Source: Bhargavaea ullalensis (GTDB taxonomy: Bacteria; Bacillota; Bacilli; Bacillales_A; Planococcaceae). From it: a stretch of DNA of 64,000 nt. This document shows positions 28,261 to 36,907 of this stretch, piece by piece. The notes below the pieces were generated by a model. That model was not told the DNA's origin and did no database searches. It saw only the letters and a program-made list of their open reading frames with translations. Position 1 is the stretch's first letter, and each line of letters begins with the position of its first letter. The position numbers and the translations under genes are program-made. The stretch is taken from the NCBI RefSeq assembly GCF_040545425.1, contig NZ_JBEPLW010000006.1; one strand, written 5' to 3'.

Positions 28261-28310
28261 CGGCAAGGCCTCCGGTGCTTTCGGAAAGCACCGGAGGCCT
28301 TGCCTTTATT
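28261..28310 (+). terminator. Terminator of the ytpQR unit
   Basis: A 20-bp perfect stem (GGCAAGGCCTCCGGTGCTTT and complement) around a 3-nt loop, ending TTTATT. The strongest terminator in the window. Confidence 0.92.
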
Positions 28311-28455
28311 TGTCCGTCGGAGGGCGGTTTTCCGCTTCTGCGCTTCACTGGCATACCCTTCCCGGGGCCGTACCCGGCGTTGCCGGCCGATGTCTGTTTG
28401 ATTCCTCCGGTCGGGGCTGATAAAATAAAGTGATCGACTTTGAAAAGAGTGATGC

Positions 28456-31200
28456 TTGTTGAATTGGTTTAAAAAGTTTTTCCAGAGAAATCTCGATGAA
28501 CCTGAACAGACGACGGTGGAAGAATACATAGAAGACGCGGGACAGGAACAGCCCGTCCCAAGAAAGAACAGCAAGTTCCGTTTTCCGCTCATATCTGACG
28601 CAGAAGCGGATGTGCACGACGATCCGGATTCCGGCCGCGGGGAACCGGATGAGGGCGACGCTTACGGAACCGGGCTGCCGGTCCCGGCACATGCCGCTGA
28701 TCCGTTCCATGTGACGGACACCGACAGAAGACGGTTCCGGAACGGAATGCCGGCCGCCACGGCCTCCTTCCGGTCAAGACAGGAGTCTGCGGAGCGAATT
28801 TCCTGGCAGGATAGCCGTTTCCCTGCAGAAGACCACGCACTGCCGTCTCGCCCCAGCGAAGCAGGCATCGGCTTTACGGAATCCGGACGCCTGCGCAGAT
28901 TGCCGGACGAACGGCCGCAGCCGCCTGTCCGGACGCGCGGCTTCACGCCGTCTGAAGTGCCTTCGCCGATTTATGGGCTTGGCCGCCGGCCGGTCAGGAG
29001 CGAAGAAAAACTTCCGTCCGAACGTCAGGCCGCACTCACGGGTCTTGGTGAAAAGCTGAAAGAGCGGCAAGAGCCTTCGAAGGATCGGACTGCGGTCCAA
29101 CCACCGGAACGGGAGCATGAAAGCCGTTTGGCGTCCCGGCCGGAAGCTGCCGGAACGAATCCCGAAAACCGCCCGGTGAGGAAGGAAACAGCAGCGGAAC
29201 CGGAAGCCTCTGACCACTGGAAGAAAATCATGAACATCCCGGCCGCGGCCGCAAAAACGCCGAAAATGGAACCGGAGGACCGGCCGGAAGCCGGCCGTGA
29301 CGCAACCCGGGAACTTGAGAGCGAAGCACGGCCCGGATTGGCGCAGAAGCCGGAAAATGATGTCCCGGCACAACCACGGGAATATGCAAGCACAACTGAA
29401 GACCATCAGGCAGGAACCGGACAGGAACCGATCGTTCAGGAAACGGAACTGCCTGATGAGCCCAAAGAGAAAGCTCTGGGGGAAAAGAGAAGGTCCGGAA
29501 CCCCGTTCAATGTGGTTATGCTGAAGTCCGACAAAGACCGGCTGGCCGGAATGGAGAACCTCAAAGGACTGAAGAGCACAACGAAGAACCCTGACGGCCG
29601 GGCAGCCGGCCATGACAAGGCGGTCATCTCCCCGCGGCAGCCGGCAGCTCCTCAAGCCGCGCCCGTGCAAGATGTGCTTCTCGCACCAAAAGCGGAACTG
29701 CCGGCTGCTCCCGCCACTCCTTCGCCCCAAGCAGACGAAACGGATTCTGCGGTGGAAGAGCCGCTCCCGCACTATGCGCTTCCGGGAATGGATTTCTTGG
29801 ATCCGCCTGCAGAAAAAAGGGAAGACACCGAGTGGATGGAGTCGCAGGCCGCAAAGCTTGAAGAGTCGCTTTCTTACTTTTCCATCCAGGCCAATGTGGT
29901 CGGAATCGTCCAGGGCCCGGCCGTCACCCAGTTTGAATTGACTGTCGGCCACGGGACGAAGGTGAGCAAGATCCGGAATCTGCAGGACGATCTCAAACTG
30001 GCCCTTGCGGCCCGCGACATCCGGATCCAGGCGCCGATCCCCGGAAAAAGCTCGATCGGGATTGAAATTCCAAACCGGATTTCGCGTCCGGTGCGGATTT
30101 CGGAAATCATCGGCTCGGATGAGTTCGCCGCATCCGACTCGCCGCTGGAAGCGGTGCTCGGACTTGACCTGGCGGGCCGTCCCACGACCGTGGATCTCAG
30201 GAAAATGCCCCATGGCCTCATCGCGGGTGCAACCGGCTCCGGAAAGTCGGTCTGCATCAACTCCATTTTGACAAGCCTGCTGTACAAGGCTTCACCTGAT
30301 GAGCTTCGGCTTTTGCTCATTGATCCGAAAATGGTGGAACTCGCACCGTATAACCGGATGCCGCATCTTGTCAGCCCGGTGATCACGGACGTCAAGGCGG
30401 CGAATGCGGCGCTGAAATGGGCGGTTGAAGAAATGGAGCGGCGGTATGAGCTGTTCGTCCATGCCGGAGTGCGGGACATCGAACGGTTCAACCGGAAAGC
30501 CGATGATCACCGTGAATTTGGCCGGAAGCTTCCTTATCTCCTGATCGTCATCGACGAACTCGCGGATCTGATGATGGCTGCGCCTGCGGAAGTGGAAGAG
30601 TCGATTTGCCGGATCGCCCAAAAGGCGCGGGCTTGCGGGATCCATCTCGTCATTGCGACGCAGCGCCCGTCCGTCGATGTCATTACGGGTCTGATCAAAG
30701 CAAATATCCCGGCAAGAATCGCTTTTTCCGTTTCCTCGCAGGTCGATTCGAGGACGATCATCGACATCCAGGGAGCCGAGCGGCTGCTCGGCAGAGGGGA
30801 CATGCTTTATCTTGGAAACGGCATGCCTGCGCCCGTCCGGCTTCAGGGAACCTTCGTGACGGACGATGAAATCGAGCGGGTGACCGACTTTGTCCGCAGA
30901 TCCGGCGAGCCGGACTACCTGTTCAGGCAGGAAGAACTTCTCCGGGAAACGGAGGCGCACGAGGCGGAAGATCCGCTGTTTGCGGAAGCCTGCACATTCA
31001 TCGTGCAGGCGGGCAGCGCCTCGACATCCATGCTTCAGCGGAAGTTCAGCATCGGGTACAACCGTGCGGCACGGCTCATCGACATGCTGGAAGAGCGCGG
31101 ATACGTCTCTCCTCAAAAAGGAAGCAAGCCGCGGGATGTCTACCTGACGGATGCCGGCGATTTCGCCGAACCGCAGGGCGGGCCCGCGCATACGATATGA
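28456..31200 (+). CDS. sftA: DNA translocase SftA (FtsK/SpoIIIE family, soluble)
   Basis: A 914-residue FtsK-type motor without transmembrane helices. Residues 1 to about 440 are low-complexity, rich in Pro, Glu, Arg and Ala, and likely disordered; the motor follows with Walker A GATGSGKSV (near 590-598), LLIDPKMVEL and Walker B LIVIDELADLMM. The C-terminal gamma winged helix (MLQRKFSIGYNRAARLIDMLEERGYV) would read the KOPS-like polarity sequences. B. subtilis SftA (YtpS) clears chromosome DNA from the closing septum. The start is TTG at 28456, giving LNWFKKFFQ like SftA; the ribosome site is weak. Confidence 0.88.
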   Translation: MLNWFKKFFQRNLDEPEQTTVEEYIEDAGQEQPVPRKNSKFRFPLISDAEADVHDDPDSGRGEPDEGDAYGTGLPVPAHAADPFHVTDTDRRRFRNGMPAATASFRSRQESAERISWQDSRFPAEDHALPSRPSEAGIGFTESGRLRRLPDERPQPPVRTRGFTPSEVPSPIYGLGRRPVRSEEKLPSERQAALTGLGEKLKERQEPSKDRTAVQPPEREHESRLASRPEAAGTNPENRPVRKETAAEPEASDHWKKIMNIPAAAAKTPKMEPEDRPEAGRDATRELESEARPGLAQKPENDVPAQPREYASTTEDHQAGTGQEPIVQETELPDEPKEKALGEKRRSGTPFNVVMLKSDKDRLAGMENLKGLKSTTKNPDGRAAGHDKAVISPRQPAAPQAAPVQDVLLAPKAELPAAPATPSPQADETDSAVEEPLPHYALPGMDFLDPPAEKREDTEWMESQAAKLEESLSYFSIQANVVGIVQGPAVTQFELTVGHGTKVSKIRNLQDDLKLALAARDIRIQAPIPGKSSIGIEIPNRISRPVRISEIIGSDEFAASDSPLEAVLGLDLAGRPTTVDLRKMPHGLIAGATGSGKSVCINSILTSLLYKASPDELRLLLIDPKMVELAPYNRMPHLVSPVITDVKAANAALKWAVEEMERRYELFVHAGVRDIERFNRKADDHREFGRKLPYLLIVIDELADLMMAAPAEVEESICRIAQKARACGIHLVIATQRPSVDVITGLIKANIPARIAFSVSSQVDSRTIIDIQGAERLLGRGDMLYLGNGMPAPVRLQGTFVTDDEIERVTDFVRRSGEPDYLFRQEELLRETEAHEAEDPLFAEACTFIVQAGSASTSMLQRKFSIGYNRAARLIDMLEERGYVSPQKGSKPRDVYLTDAGDFAEPQGGPAHTI

Positions 31201-31320
31201 ACGAATGGTGAAAATAAATGAAATGCATGCTTTTCTGCGTGCGTACGTTAGATGATATAATCGGAATGCGGCATTTTCCGGCCGCGGATAGGGATATTCC
31301 AAATCCCGGGAGGTCTCACA

Positions 31321-32634
31321 ATGACAGTTTTTCATTTTACCGGCATCAAAGGATCGGGGATGAGTTCGCTTGCCCAAATTCTTCACGACACCGGCCAGAA
31401 AGTCCAAGGATCGGACGTTGAAAAATACTTCTTCACAGAGGAGCCGCTAAAAGAGCGGGGCATCCTCATCATGCCGTTCGATGCGGACAATATACATGAA
31501 GGGCTGACCGTGATTGCGGGCAATGCGTACCCGGATGATCATCCGGAAATCGTCCGGGCCGGGGAACTCGGCCTTGAAGTCATCCGTTACCATGACTTCC
31601 TCGGGAACTATATGGACTCGTTCATCTCGGTGGCAGTCACGGGCTCTCACGGGAAGACATCCACGACCGGGCTTCTTGCCCATGTGCTCGCCGGCTACGG
31701 TCCGACGACTTACCTGATCGGCGACGGCACCGGCAAAGGCGATCCGGACGGACGATATTTCGTTCTGGAGGCCTGTGAATACAAGCGGCATTTCCTTGCG
31801 TATGAACCGGACTACGCCATCATGACGAATATCGACTTTGACCACCCGGACTATTTCACTGACGTGGATGATGTGTTTGATGCATTTCAGGAAATGGCCT
31901 GGAAAGTGAAAAAGTGCCTGATCGCCTGCGGAGACGACGATCAGCTCCAGCGCATCCAGGCGAATGTTCCGGTGATCTACTATGGCTTCTCGCCCGAAAA
32001 TGATTTCATCGCACATAATCTGCAGCGATCGGAGACGGGCACGACGTTTGACGTCCGGGTCCGGAACGAGGCTTACCACACATTCCATGTCCCTCAGACA
32101 GGCGACCATGCGGTGCTGAACGCGCTGTCGGTCATTTCGCTCTGCCATTATGAGGACATCCCTGCCGAAATCGTCCAGGGGAGACTGGACACGTTCGGCG
32201 GCGTGAAAAGGCGCTTCACCGAGACGCAGCTCGGAGGCAGGGTGATCGTGGACGATTATGCCCATCATCCGACAGAGATCCGAGCGACCCTCCAGTCGGC
32301 CAGGCAGAAGTACCCGGGACGGGAAATCGTCGCCATCTTCCAGCCGCACACCTTCTCCAGAACGGCCAAATTCCTGGATGAGTTTGCCGAAAGCCTCGGG
32401 GAAGCCGACAGCATCTACCTGTGCGAAATCTTCGGTTCGGCCCGGGAAAAGAACGGGGACCTGACGATCCAGGACCTGTCCTCCAAGATCAGCAGCAGTT
32501 CGGTCATCGGAGTGGAAGACATTGAACGCCTGCTGGACCATGAAGGGGCGGTGCTCCTGTTCATGGGGGCGGGAGACGTGCAGAAATACGAAAAAGCCTT
32601 CACGGAGCTTGTGAAGGAAGGAAAGACAGCCTGA
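31321..32634 (+). CDS. murC: UDP-N-acetylmuramate--L-alanine ligase
   Basis: A 437-residue Mur ligase. The N-terminal UDP-binding block FHFTGIKGSGMSSLA, the ATP P-loop VTGSHGKTSTTG (near residue 108), the central VLEACEYKRHFL and the C-terminal VDDYAHHPTEI are all present; the short GIKG form is the Bacillales type. It adds L-alanine to UDP-MurNAc, the first step of stem-peptide synthesis. The ATG follows CGGGAGG. A TATAAT-like box near 31255 could give it its own promoter. sftA-murC-ytxG is the B. subtilis gene order. Confidence 0.96.
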   Translation: MTVFHFTGIKGSGMSSLAQILHDTGQKVQGSDVEKYFFTEEPLKERGILIMPFDADNIHEGLTVIAGNAYPDDHPEIVRAGELGLEVIRYHDFLGNYMDSFISVAVTGSHGKTSTTGLLAHVLAGYGPTTYLIGDGTGKGDPDGRYFVLEACEYKRHFLAYEPDYAIMTNIDFDHPDYFTDVDDVFDAFQEMAWKVKKCLIACGDDDQLQRIQANVPVIYYGFSPENDFIAHNLQRSETGTTFDVRVRNEAYHTFHVPQTGDHAVLNALSVISLCHYEDIPAEIVQGRLDTFGGVKRRFTETQLGGRVIVDDYAHHPTEIRATLQSARQKYPGREIVAIFQPHTFSRTAKFLDEFAESLGEADSIYLCEIFGSAREKNGDLTIQDLSSKISSSSVIGVEDIERLLDHEGAVLLFMGAGDVQKYEKAFTELVKEGKTA

Positions 32635-32662
32635 GCAGCCTTTGCCGGGCTGTCTTTTTTCT
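32624..32662 (+). terminator. Terminator of murC
   Basis: AGACAGCC, overlapping the last murC codons, pairs with GGGCTGTCT and is followed by TTTTT. Confidence 0.8.
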
Positions 32663-32667
32663 TTCGG

Positions 32668-32697
32668 GAAGGAGTCCGGTGGCCAAGTGTCGAATAG
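32668..32697 (+). promoter_or_regulatory. Sigma-H type promoter upstream of ytxG
   Basis: GAAGGAGTC (consensus RNAGGAWWW), 12-bp spacer, GTCGAATAG (consensus RNNGAATWW). The homologous B. subtilis csb40 (ytxGHJ) operon is known to have both sigma-H and sigma-B promoters. Confidence 0.6.
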
Positions 32698-32709
32698 GTT
32701 AGGCGGAGC

Positions 32710-32735
32710 GTTTATTCCTGCATTGGCAGGGGTAC
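32710..32735 (+). promoter_or_regulatory. Sigma-B type promoter upstream of ytxG
   Basis: GTTTAT, 14-bp spacer, GGGTAC, a close fit to the general-stress consensus GTTTAA-N12-15-GGGTAT. Transcription would begin about 35 nt before ytxG. Confidence 0.72.
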
Positions 32736-32778
32736 AACGTTAGTATGATAAGCGCACTACATGATAGGAGGAAAAGGC

Positions 32779-33261
32779 ATGGAGAATTTGTTGTACATCG
32801 CGGCGATTGTGGCAGCCGTCGCTTTCCTGATCTTATGCATCGCCCTTGCCATGACCCTCGGGTCTCTCAAGAAGACGCTGAACAGCGTTTCCGAGACAGT
32901 GGACGGCCTGGAAGGGCAGCTGCAGGGGTTGACGAAGGAGTCGACCGAACTCCTGCATAAAACGAACTTGCTTGCAGAGGACATCCAGCACAAGAGCGAA
33001 CAGCTCAACACAGTCGTACAGGCCGTGCAGGGCGTCGGTGAATCTTTCGGGAACCTGAACTCCTCTGTCCGCCGGATCACCTCTTCGGTCTCCGCGGAAG
33101 TCGAGCGCAATGAAGATAAAATCGCGCAAGTCGTCCAATGGAGCAACGTTGTGCTTGGAATCCGCGACAAGTGGAAAGAGCGCAAAGGAACCGGGAGTGA
33201 CGGCTGGACGGAGTATACGGTACCCGGGCAAAAAAGGCTTCCCGGTCCGGGAACCCGCTGA
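32779..33261 (+). CDS. ytxG: YtxG-like general stress protein (DUF948)
   Basis: A 160-residue protein with one N-terminal membrane helix (LLYIAAIVAAVAFLILCIALAM) and a long coiled-coil helix of DUF948 type (KKTLNSVSETVDGLEGQL onward, residues 30-115). It is a bitopic membrane protein of unknown action, induced by stress in B. subtilis. The ATG at 32779 follows AGGAGGAAAAGG. It is preceded by sigma-H-like and sigma-B-like promoters and followed 80 nt later by ytxH, so it is the first gene of the csb40-type operon. ytxJ, third in B. subtilis, is missing here. Confidence 0.85.
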   Translation: MENLLYIAAIVAAVAFLILCIALAMTLGSLKKTLNSVSETVDGLEGQLQGLTKESTELLHKTNLLAEDIQHKSEQLNTVVQAVQGVGESFGNLNSSVRRITSSVSAEVERNEDKIAQVVQWSNVVLGIRDKWKERKGTGSDGWTEYTVPGQKRLPGPGTR

Positions 33262-33341
33262 GCGGGCCGGACAGGCATTGTTCCTGCAAGGCAATTGACC
33301 GGTTTGTCACCAAACGATTCAATTTAAAGGAGGAAACCGAA

Positions 33342-34211
33342 ATGAATGAAGACCGCAACCTGAAACCAAACTACAACGATTCCGGCTACGACAAGGACTA
33401 CTACGCCGGCCAGCCCGGCGCCACGCAGGCGGGAGGTCAAGGCAGCGATCACTACGATCCTCAGCACAGCGGCACATATGACATGTACAGCCCAAATCAA
33501 TACGACTACAGCTACCGGGACAACTACTCGGATTCGTTCTATCGGAATGACCGCGGCTCTGAAGACGAAGGCGGCGGAGGCTTCCTGACAGGCGCCATCA
33601 TCGGCGGTCTGATCGGTGCTGCAGCCGCGCTTCTGCTCGCACCGAAGTCCGGCAAAGAGCTCCGCGGAGACGTGTCGACGCAGGCCGTGAATCTGAAGGA
33701 AAAGGGCATCGAACTGTCTTCCGTCGCGAAAGACAAGACGGCCGACATGACCAAGACCGCCAAAGAAAAAACAAGCGATCTCGGCAAGTCCATCCAGGAC
33801 CAGGCCGGCCAGATGGTCGACAAAGTCAAATCGATGAAGAAAGGCCAGAATGCGCCGATGGACGACGGCACGGCATCCTCCGAAGGAGAAGAGCCGATCG
33901 AGTTCATCGACACGGTAGCAGAGAAAGTCCAGGATGCCATCGACACCGGCAAGGACAAGGTGAGCTCCGCAGCGGAAGCGATGAAGGATGCGGTGGATGA
34001 AAAGAAAGGCCAGGCAAAAGACATGGCCAAAGACGCCTCTTCCGGAAAGTCGGGCGACAAGTCCGGACAGAACCCGGAACTGAAGAACCAGAAGTCCGGA
34101 AACTCGGAGTACGGCTATGACAACTCCGAAAACAAAGGCGACAACAAAGTGATGGCGATGAACCACATCTCTAAAATTGACAACGACAAAAAAGACAACA
34201 AAAACACATGA
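33342..34211 (+). CDS. ytxH: YtxH-domain stress protein, extended LEA-like form
   Basis: A 289-residue protein, about twice the common YtxH length. Residues 1-75 are Tyr/Asp/Asn-rich and disordered; residues 80-110 are the YtxH glycine zipper membrane segment (GGGGFLTGAIIGGLIGAAAALLLAPKSGKELR split over its start); the rest is charged with repeated K-D-K-T/A-K-E-K-T type heptad or 11-mer patterns like LEA proteins, ending in a Lys/Asp/Asn-rich tail. Such proteins are linked to stress or desiccation tolerance; no activity is known. The ATG follows AAAGGAGG. Cotranscribed with ytxG. Confidence 0.82.
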   Translation: MNEDRNLKPNYNDSGYDKDYYAGQPGATQAGGQGSDHYDPQHSGTYDMYSPNQYDYSYRDNYSDSFYRNDRGSEDEGGGGFLTGAIIGGLIGAAAALLLAPKSGKELRGDVSTQAVNLKEKGIELSSVAKDKTADMTKTAKEKTSDLGKSIQDQAGQMVDKVKSMKKGQNAPMDDGTASSEGEEPIEFIDTVAEKVQDAIDTGKDKVSSAAEAMKDAVDEKKGQAKDMAKDASSGKSGDKSGQNPELKNQKSGNSEYGYDNSENKGDNKVMAMNHISKIDNDKKDNKNT

Positions 34212-34256
34212 TTGAAAATAGGCTGCATGCGCTACGCCAGGCCAGCCTGAAAAAGG

Positions 34257-34290
34257 AAGGTCTGTCCGGTTGAACCCGGACAGGCCTTTT
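34257..34290 (+). terminator. Terminator of ytxGH
   Basis: AAGGTCTGTCCGG pairs with CCGGACAGGCCTT across a short loop and runs into TTTT. Confidence 0.87.
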
Positions 34291-34372
34291 CACTTGGCTT
34301 TTTCCTGCCGATATTCGAATTTTCGCTGTCATGCTGTTTCATTTTAAGGAGATTTCTTCCATTTAAACGGGT

Positions 34373-34386
34373 TGAGAGCGCTTACA
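34373..34386 (+). promoter_or_regulatory. Catabolite-responsive element (cre) upstream of aroA
   Basis: TGAGAGCGCTTACA matches the degenerate cre consensus TGWNANCGNTNWCA at every position. It is centred about 75 bp upstream of the predicted transcription start, a position more typical of activation than of repression by CcpA. The 306-bp gap holding it has no other feature than the promoter and the ytxH terminator. Confidence 0.6.
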
Positions 34387-34418
34387 ATAATAAATTTGAA
34401 GTTTTCAGCAAATATGAC

Positions 34419-34448
34419 GTGACAAAATGAGACATACTCCACTATAAT
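34419..34448 (+). promoter_or_regulatory. Sigma-A promoter of aroA
   Basis: GTGACA, 18-bp spacer, TATAAT; start expected near 34455, about 60 nt before the aroA ATG. Confidence 0.65.
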
Positions 34449-34517
34449 GGGTTCATTATACTTCGGAGCCTCGGCTGCCGGATATAGCGATCAACCAATA
34501 GAGAGGGGAATACGGGA

Positions 34518-35603
34518 ATGAGCCTGAATGATTTGGAAAGCCTTCGCGGCAAAGTGGACGACCTGAACCTGGAGATTCTGCGTCTGATCAACGAACGGGC
34601 GGAAGTGGTCCAGGAAATCGGGAAAGTAAAGGAAAAGCAGGGTGTCAACCGATATGATCCTCTCCGTGAACGCCATATGCTCAATCTCCTGAAAGAGTAC
34701 AACAACGGTCCGGTACCTCAGTCGACCGTTGAACATATCTTCAAGGAAATTTTCAAGACTGCGCTTGAACAGCAGGAAGAGGATCACCGGAAGGCACTCC
34801 TCGTTTCGCGGAAGAAGAAAAAAGAAGACACGGTCATCGATGTGAACGGCGAGAAAATCGGCCAGGACGTGCCGACGTTCATCTTCGGCCCGTGTGCCGT
34901 CGAATCATATGAGCAAGTTTCCCAGGTGGCCCAGTCCATCGCGGCAAAAGGCCAGAAGCTGATCCGTGGCGGTGCCTACAAGCCGCGCACATCGCCATAT
35001 GACTTCCAGGGCCTCGGTCTTGAAGGCCTGAAAATCCTCAGCCGGGCGGCGAAAGAGAACGGCCTTGCCGTTGTTTCTGAAATTATCACGCCGGGCCACT
35101 TGGAAGAAGCGCTCGATTACGTGGATGTGATCCAGATCGGAGCGCGGAACATGCAGAACTTTGAGCTCCTGAAGGCGGCGGGATCCGTACGCAAGCCGGT
35201 CCTGCTCAAGCGCGGCCTCGCGGCGACGATTGATGAGTTCATCAATGCGGCTGAATACATCATTTCCCAGGGGAACGACCAAATCATGCTGTGCGAGCGC
35301 GGGATTCGCACTTATGAGCGGGCAACCCGGAACACGCTCGACATCTCCGCGGTTCCGATTCTCAAGCAGGAGACGCACTTGCCGGTTTTCGTCGACGTCA
35401 CCCACTCGACGGGCCGCCGGGATCTGCTTCTTCCGACGGCGAAGGCGGCTATCGCCGTCGGGGCCGACGGCGTCATGGCGGAAGTGCATCCGGATCCGGC
35501 GGTTGCCTTGTCGGATGCCCAGCAGCAAATGGACCTCGATCAGTTTGACGAGTTCTACGGCGAACTCCAGAAGTTCATGAAATCCCACGCGATCCTCGTG
35601 TGA
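34518..35603 (+). CDS. aroA: Bifunctional chorismate mutase / 3-deoxy-7-phosphoheptulonate synthase
   Basis: A 361-residue fusion. Residues 1-90 are an AroQ chorismate mutase (LRGKVDDLNLEILRLINERA); residues 110-361 are a type I-beta DAHP synthase with FIFGPCAVES, KLIRGGAYKPRTSPYDFQG, LLKRGLAAT and VDVTHSTGRRDLLLP. It joins erythrose-4-phosphate and PEP as the first shikimate step, and the mutase domain gives feedback inhibition by prephenate and chorismate in B. subtilis AroA. The ATG follows GAGAGGGG. The gene order murC-ytxGH-aroA-ccpA is that of B. subtilis; a cre site lies upstream. Confidence 0.95.
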   Translation: MSLNDLESLRGKVDDLNLEILRLINERAEVVQEIGKVKEKQGVNRYDPLRERHMLNLLKEYNNGPVPQSTVEHIFKEIFKTALEQQEEDHRKALLVSRKKKKEDTVIDVNGEKIGQDVPTFIFGPCAVESYEQVSQVAQSIAAKGQKLIRGGAYKPRTSPYDFQGLGLEGLKILSRAAKENGLAVVSEIITPGHLEEALDYVDVIQIGARNMQNFELLKAAGSVRKPVLLKRGLAATIDEFINAAEYIISQGNDQIMLCERGIRTYERATRNTLDISAVPILKQETHLPVFVDVTHSTGRRDLLLPTAKAAIAVGADGVMAEVHPDPAVALSDAQQQMDLDQFDEFYGELQKFMKSHAILV

Positions 35604-35621
35604 TGCACTTCTCAGAAGGTG

Positions 35622-35745
35622 AAAAAGCAAGGACTTAGGCTGCTTTCTGCGGGCCGACCGCCAAGCCCTCCGGCCAAACGCCATGCGGGGTCTCCGGCCG
35701 GTCGGCTTTTTCGCAGGAGCACAGCCGCCGTCCTTGCTTTTTGCT
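35622..35745. repeat. Dispersed structured repeat, copy 1 (between aroA and ccpA)
   Basis: About 124 bp with terminal inverted repeats AAAAAGCAAGGAC and GTCCTTGCTTTTT. Inside are GCTTTCTGCGGG, CCGCCAAGCC, GCGGGGTCTC and CGCAGGAG blocks that recur in copies 2 and 3. The two ends can pair into a long hairpin, which may also end aroA transcription. It resembles palindromic intergenic repeats I recall from other Bacillaceae. Confidence 0.85.
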
Positions 35746-35807
35746 GTTTTCCGGGCCAGATGGCATTGATGGTGCAGCCCGAAATTGGCCTTCTTTCGTT
35801 TTCTGCT

Positions 35808-35835
35808 TTGAGTTGGGCTGAATTTAGCGTAAAAT
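35808..35835 (+). promoter_or_regulatory. Sigma-A promoter of ccpA
   Basis: TTGAGT, 16-bp spacer, TAAAAT, about 40 bp before the ccpA start codon. Confidence 0.6.
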
Positions 35836-35857
35836 GAAAACAAACGAAGCGTTTTCA
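35835..35857 (+). promoter_or_regulatory. Inverted repeat / half-cre at the ccpA start site
   Basis: TGAAAAC and GTTTTCA flank a 9-bp centre right behind the -10 box. The right part, AAGCGTTTTCA, matches the 3' half of a cre site; the left half of the cre is poor. Possible autoregulatory operator. Confidence 0.45.
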
Positions 35858-35874
35858 TCGGAGGGATCATCGAA

Positions 35875-36864
35875 ATGACAGTAACAATTTACGATGTGGC
35901 CAGGGAGGCGAATGTTTCGATGGCGACCGTCTCCAGGGTCGTCAACGGAAACCCGAACGTCAAGCCCGCCACCCGCAAGAAAGTGAAAGAGGCGATCGAT
36001 CGTCTCGGCTACCGGCCGAACGCCGTTGCCCGCGGACTGGCGAGCAAAAAAACGACGACTGTCGGGGTCATCATCCCGGACATTTCGAAAGGGTTCTATG
36101 CGGAATTGGCTAGGGGGATTGAAGACATCGCCACGATGTATGAATACAACATCATCCTGTCTAACTCCGACCAGAACGAGGACAAGGAGATCCGCTTGCT
36201 TGAAACGATGCTCGGCAAACAAGTGGACGGCATTGTCCTCATGAGCGACGCGATCACGCCGGCGCTCCGGGAAGAGATCGGCCGGTCCTCCGTGCCGGTC
36301 GTCCTGGCCGGCACGGTCGATCTGGAGGGCCGCATTCCTTCTGTCAACATCGATTACAAAGGAGCGGCGCAGGAGGCCGTCTCCCGCCTGATCGGCAACG
36401 GTCACCGCGAAGTCGCCTTCGTGTCGGGTCCGTTTGACACCGTGATCAACCGGGACTTTCTGCTGGAAGGTTACCGGGATGCGCTTCGGGAAGCCGGTCT
36501 CGAACTGGACGAAGGACTTGTCTTTGAACTGGAAGATTCTTACGATGCCGCGCTTGAGGCCTGGCATGCGACCGACCGCCGGCCGACGGGCGTGTTTGCG
36601 GGAAGCGACGAACTGGCCATCGGCGTCATCCATGGCGTGCTGGATGCGGGCCTTGCGGTGCCGGGGGACGTGGAAGTCATCGGTTTTGAAAACACGAAGC
36701 TTGCCAGGATGGTCCGGCCGCGCCTGACCTCGGTCGTCATCCCGCTTTACGACATCGGAGCCGTGTCGATGCGGCTCCTCACCAAGTTCATGAGCAATGA
36801 AGAAATTGAAGACCCGAACGTCATCCTGCCTCACAGGATCGAAGTGCGGGAGTCCGCAAAATAA
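35875..36864 (+). CDS. ccpA: Catabolite control protein A
   Basis: A 329-residue LacI/GalR regulator. The N-terminal HTH is TIYDVAREANVSMATVSRVVNG with hinge region YRPNAVARGLASKKT; the core binds HPr-Ser46-P and Crh. The near-perfect likeness to Bacillus CcpA at the HTH, together with the position next to aroA and the acu genes, supports the assignment over other LacI members. It represses or activates carbon-use genes through cre sites, and such sites are seen here before acuA/acsA and aroA. The ATG follows CGGAGGGATC. Its terminator appears to be interrupted by repeats. Confidence 0.94.
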   Translation: MTVTIYDVAREANVSMATVSRVVNGNPNVKPATRKKVKEAIDRLGYRPNAVARGLASKKTTTVGVIIPDISKGFYAELARGIEDIATMYEYNIILSNSDQNEDKEIRLLETMLGKQVDGIVLMSDAITPALREEIGRSSVPVVLAGTVDLEGRIPSVNIDYKGAAQEAVSRLIGNGHREVAFVSGPFDTVINRDFLLEGYRDALREAGLELDEGLVFELEDSYDAALEAWHATDRRPTGVFAGSDELAIGVIHGVLDAGLAVPGDVEVIGFENTKLARMVRPRLTSVVIPLYDIGAVSMRLLTKFMSNEEIEDPNVILPHRIEVRESAK

Positions 36865-36907
36865 TCATTTAAAACCGGGCTGTCCGAAAAGTCCATTTCA
36901 CAAAAAT

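Noticed and set aside
28774..30213. 479-residue open frame antisense to sftA
   Set aside because: Arg/Phe/Gly-rich shadow of the biased N-terminal region of sftA; no motif, no start signal.
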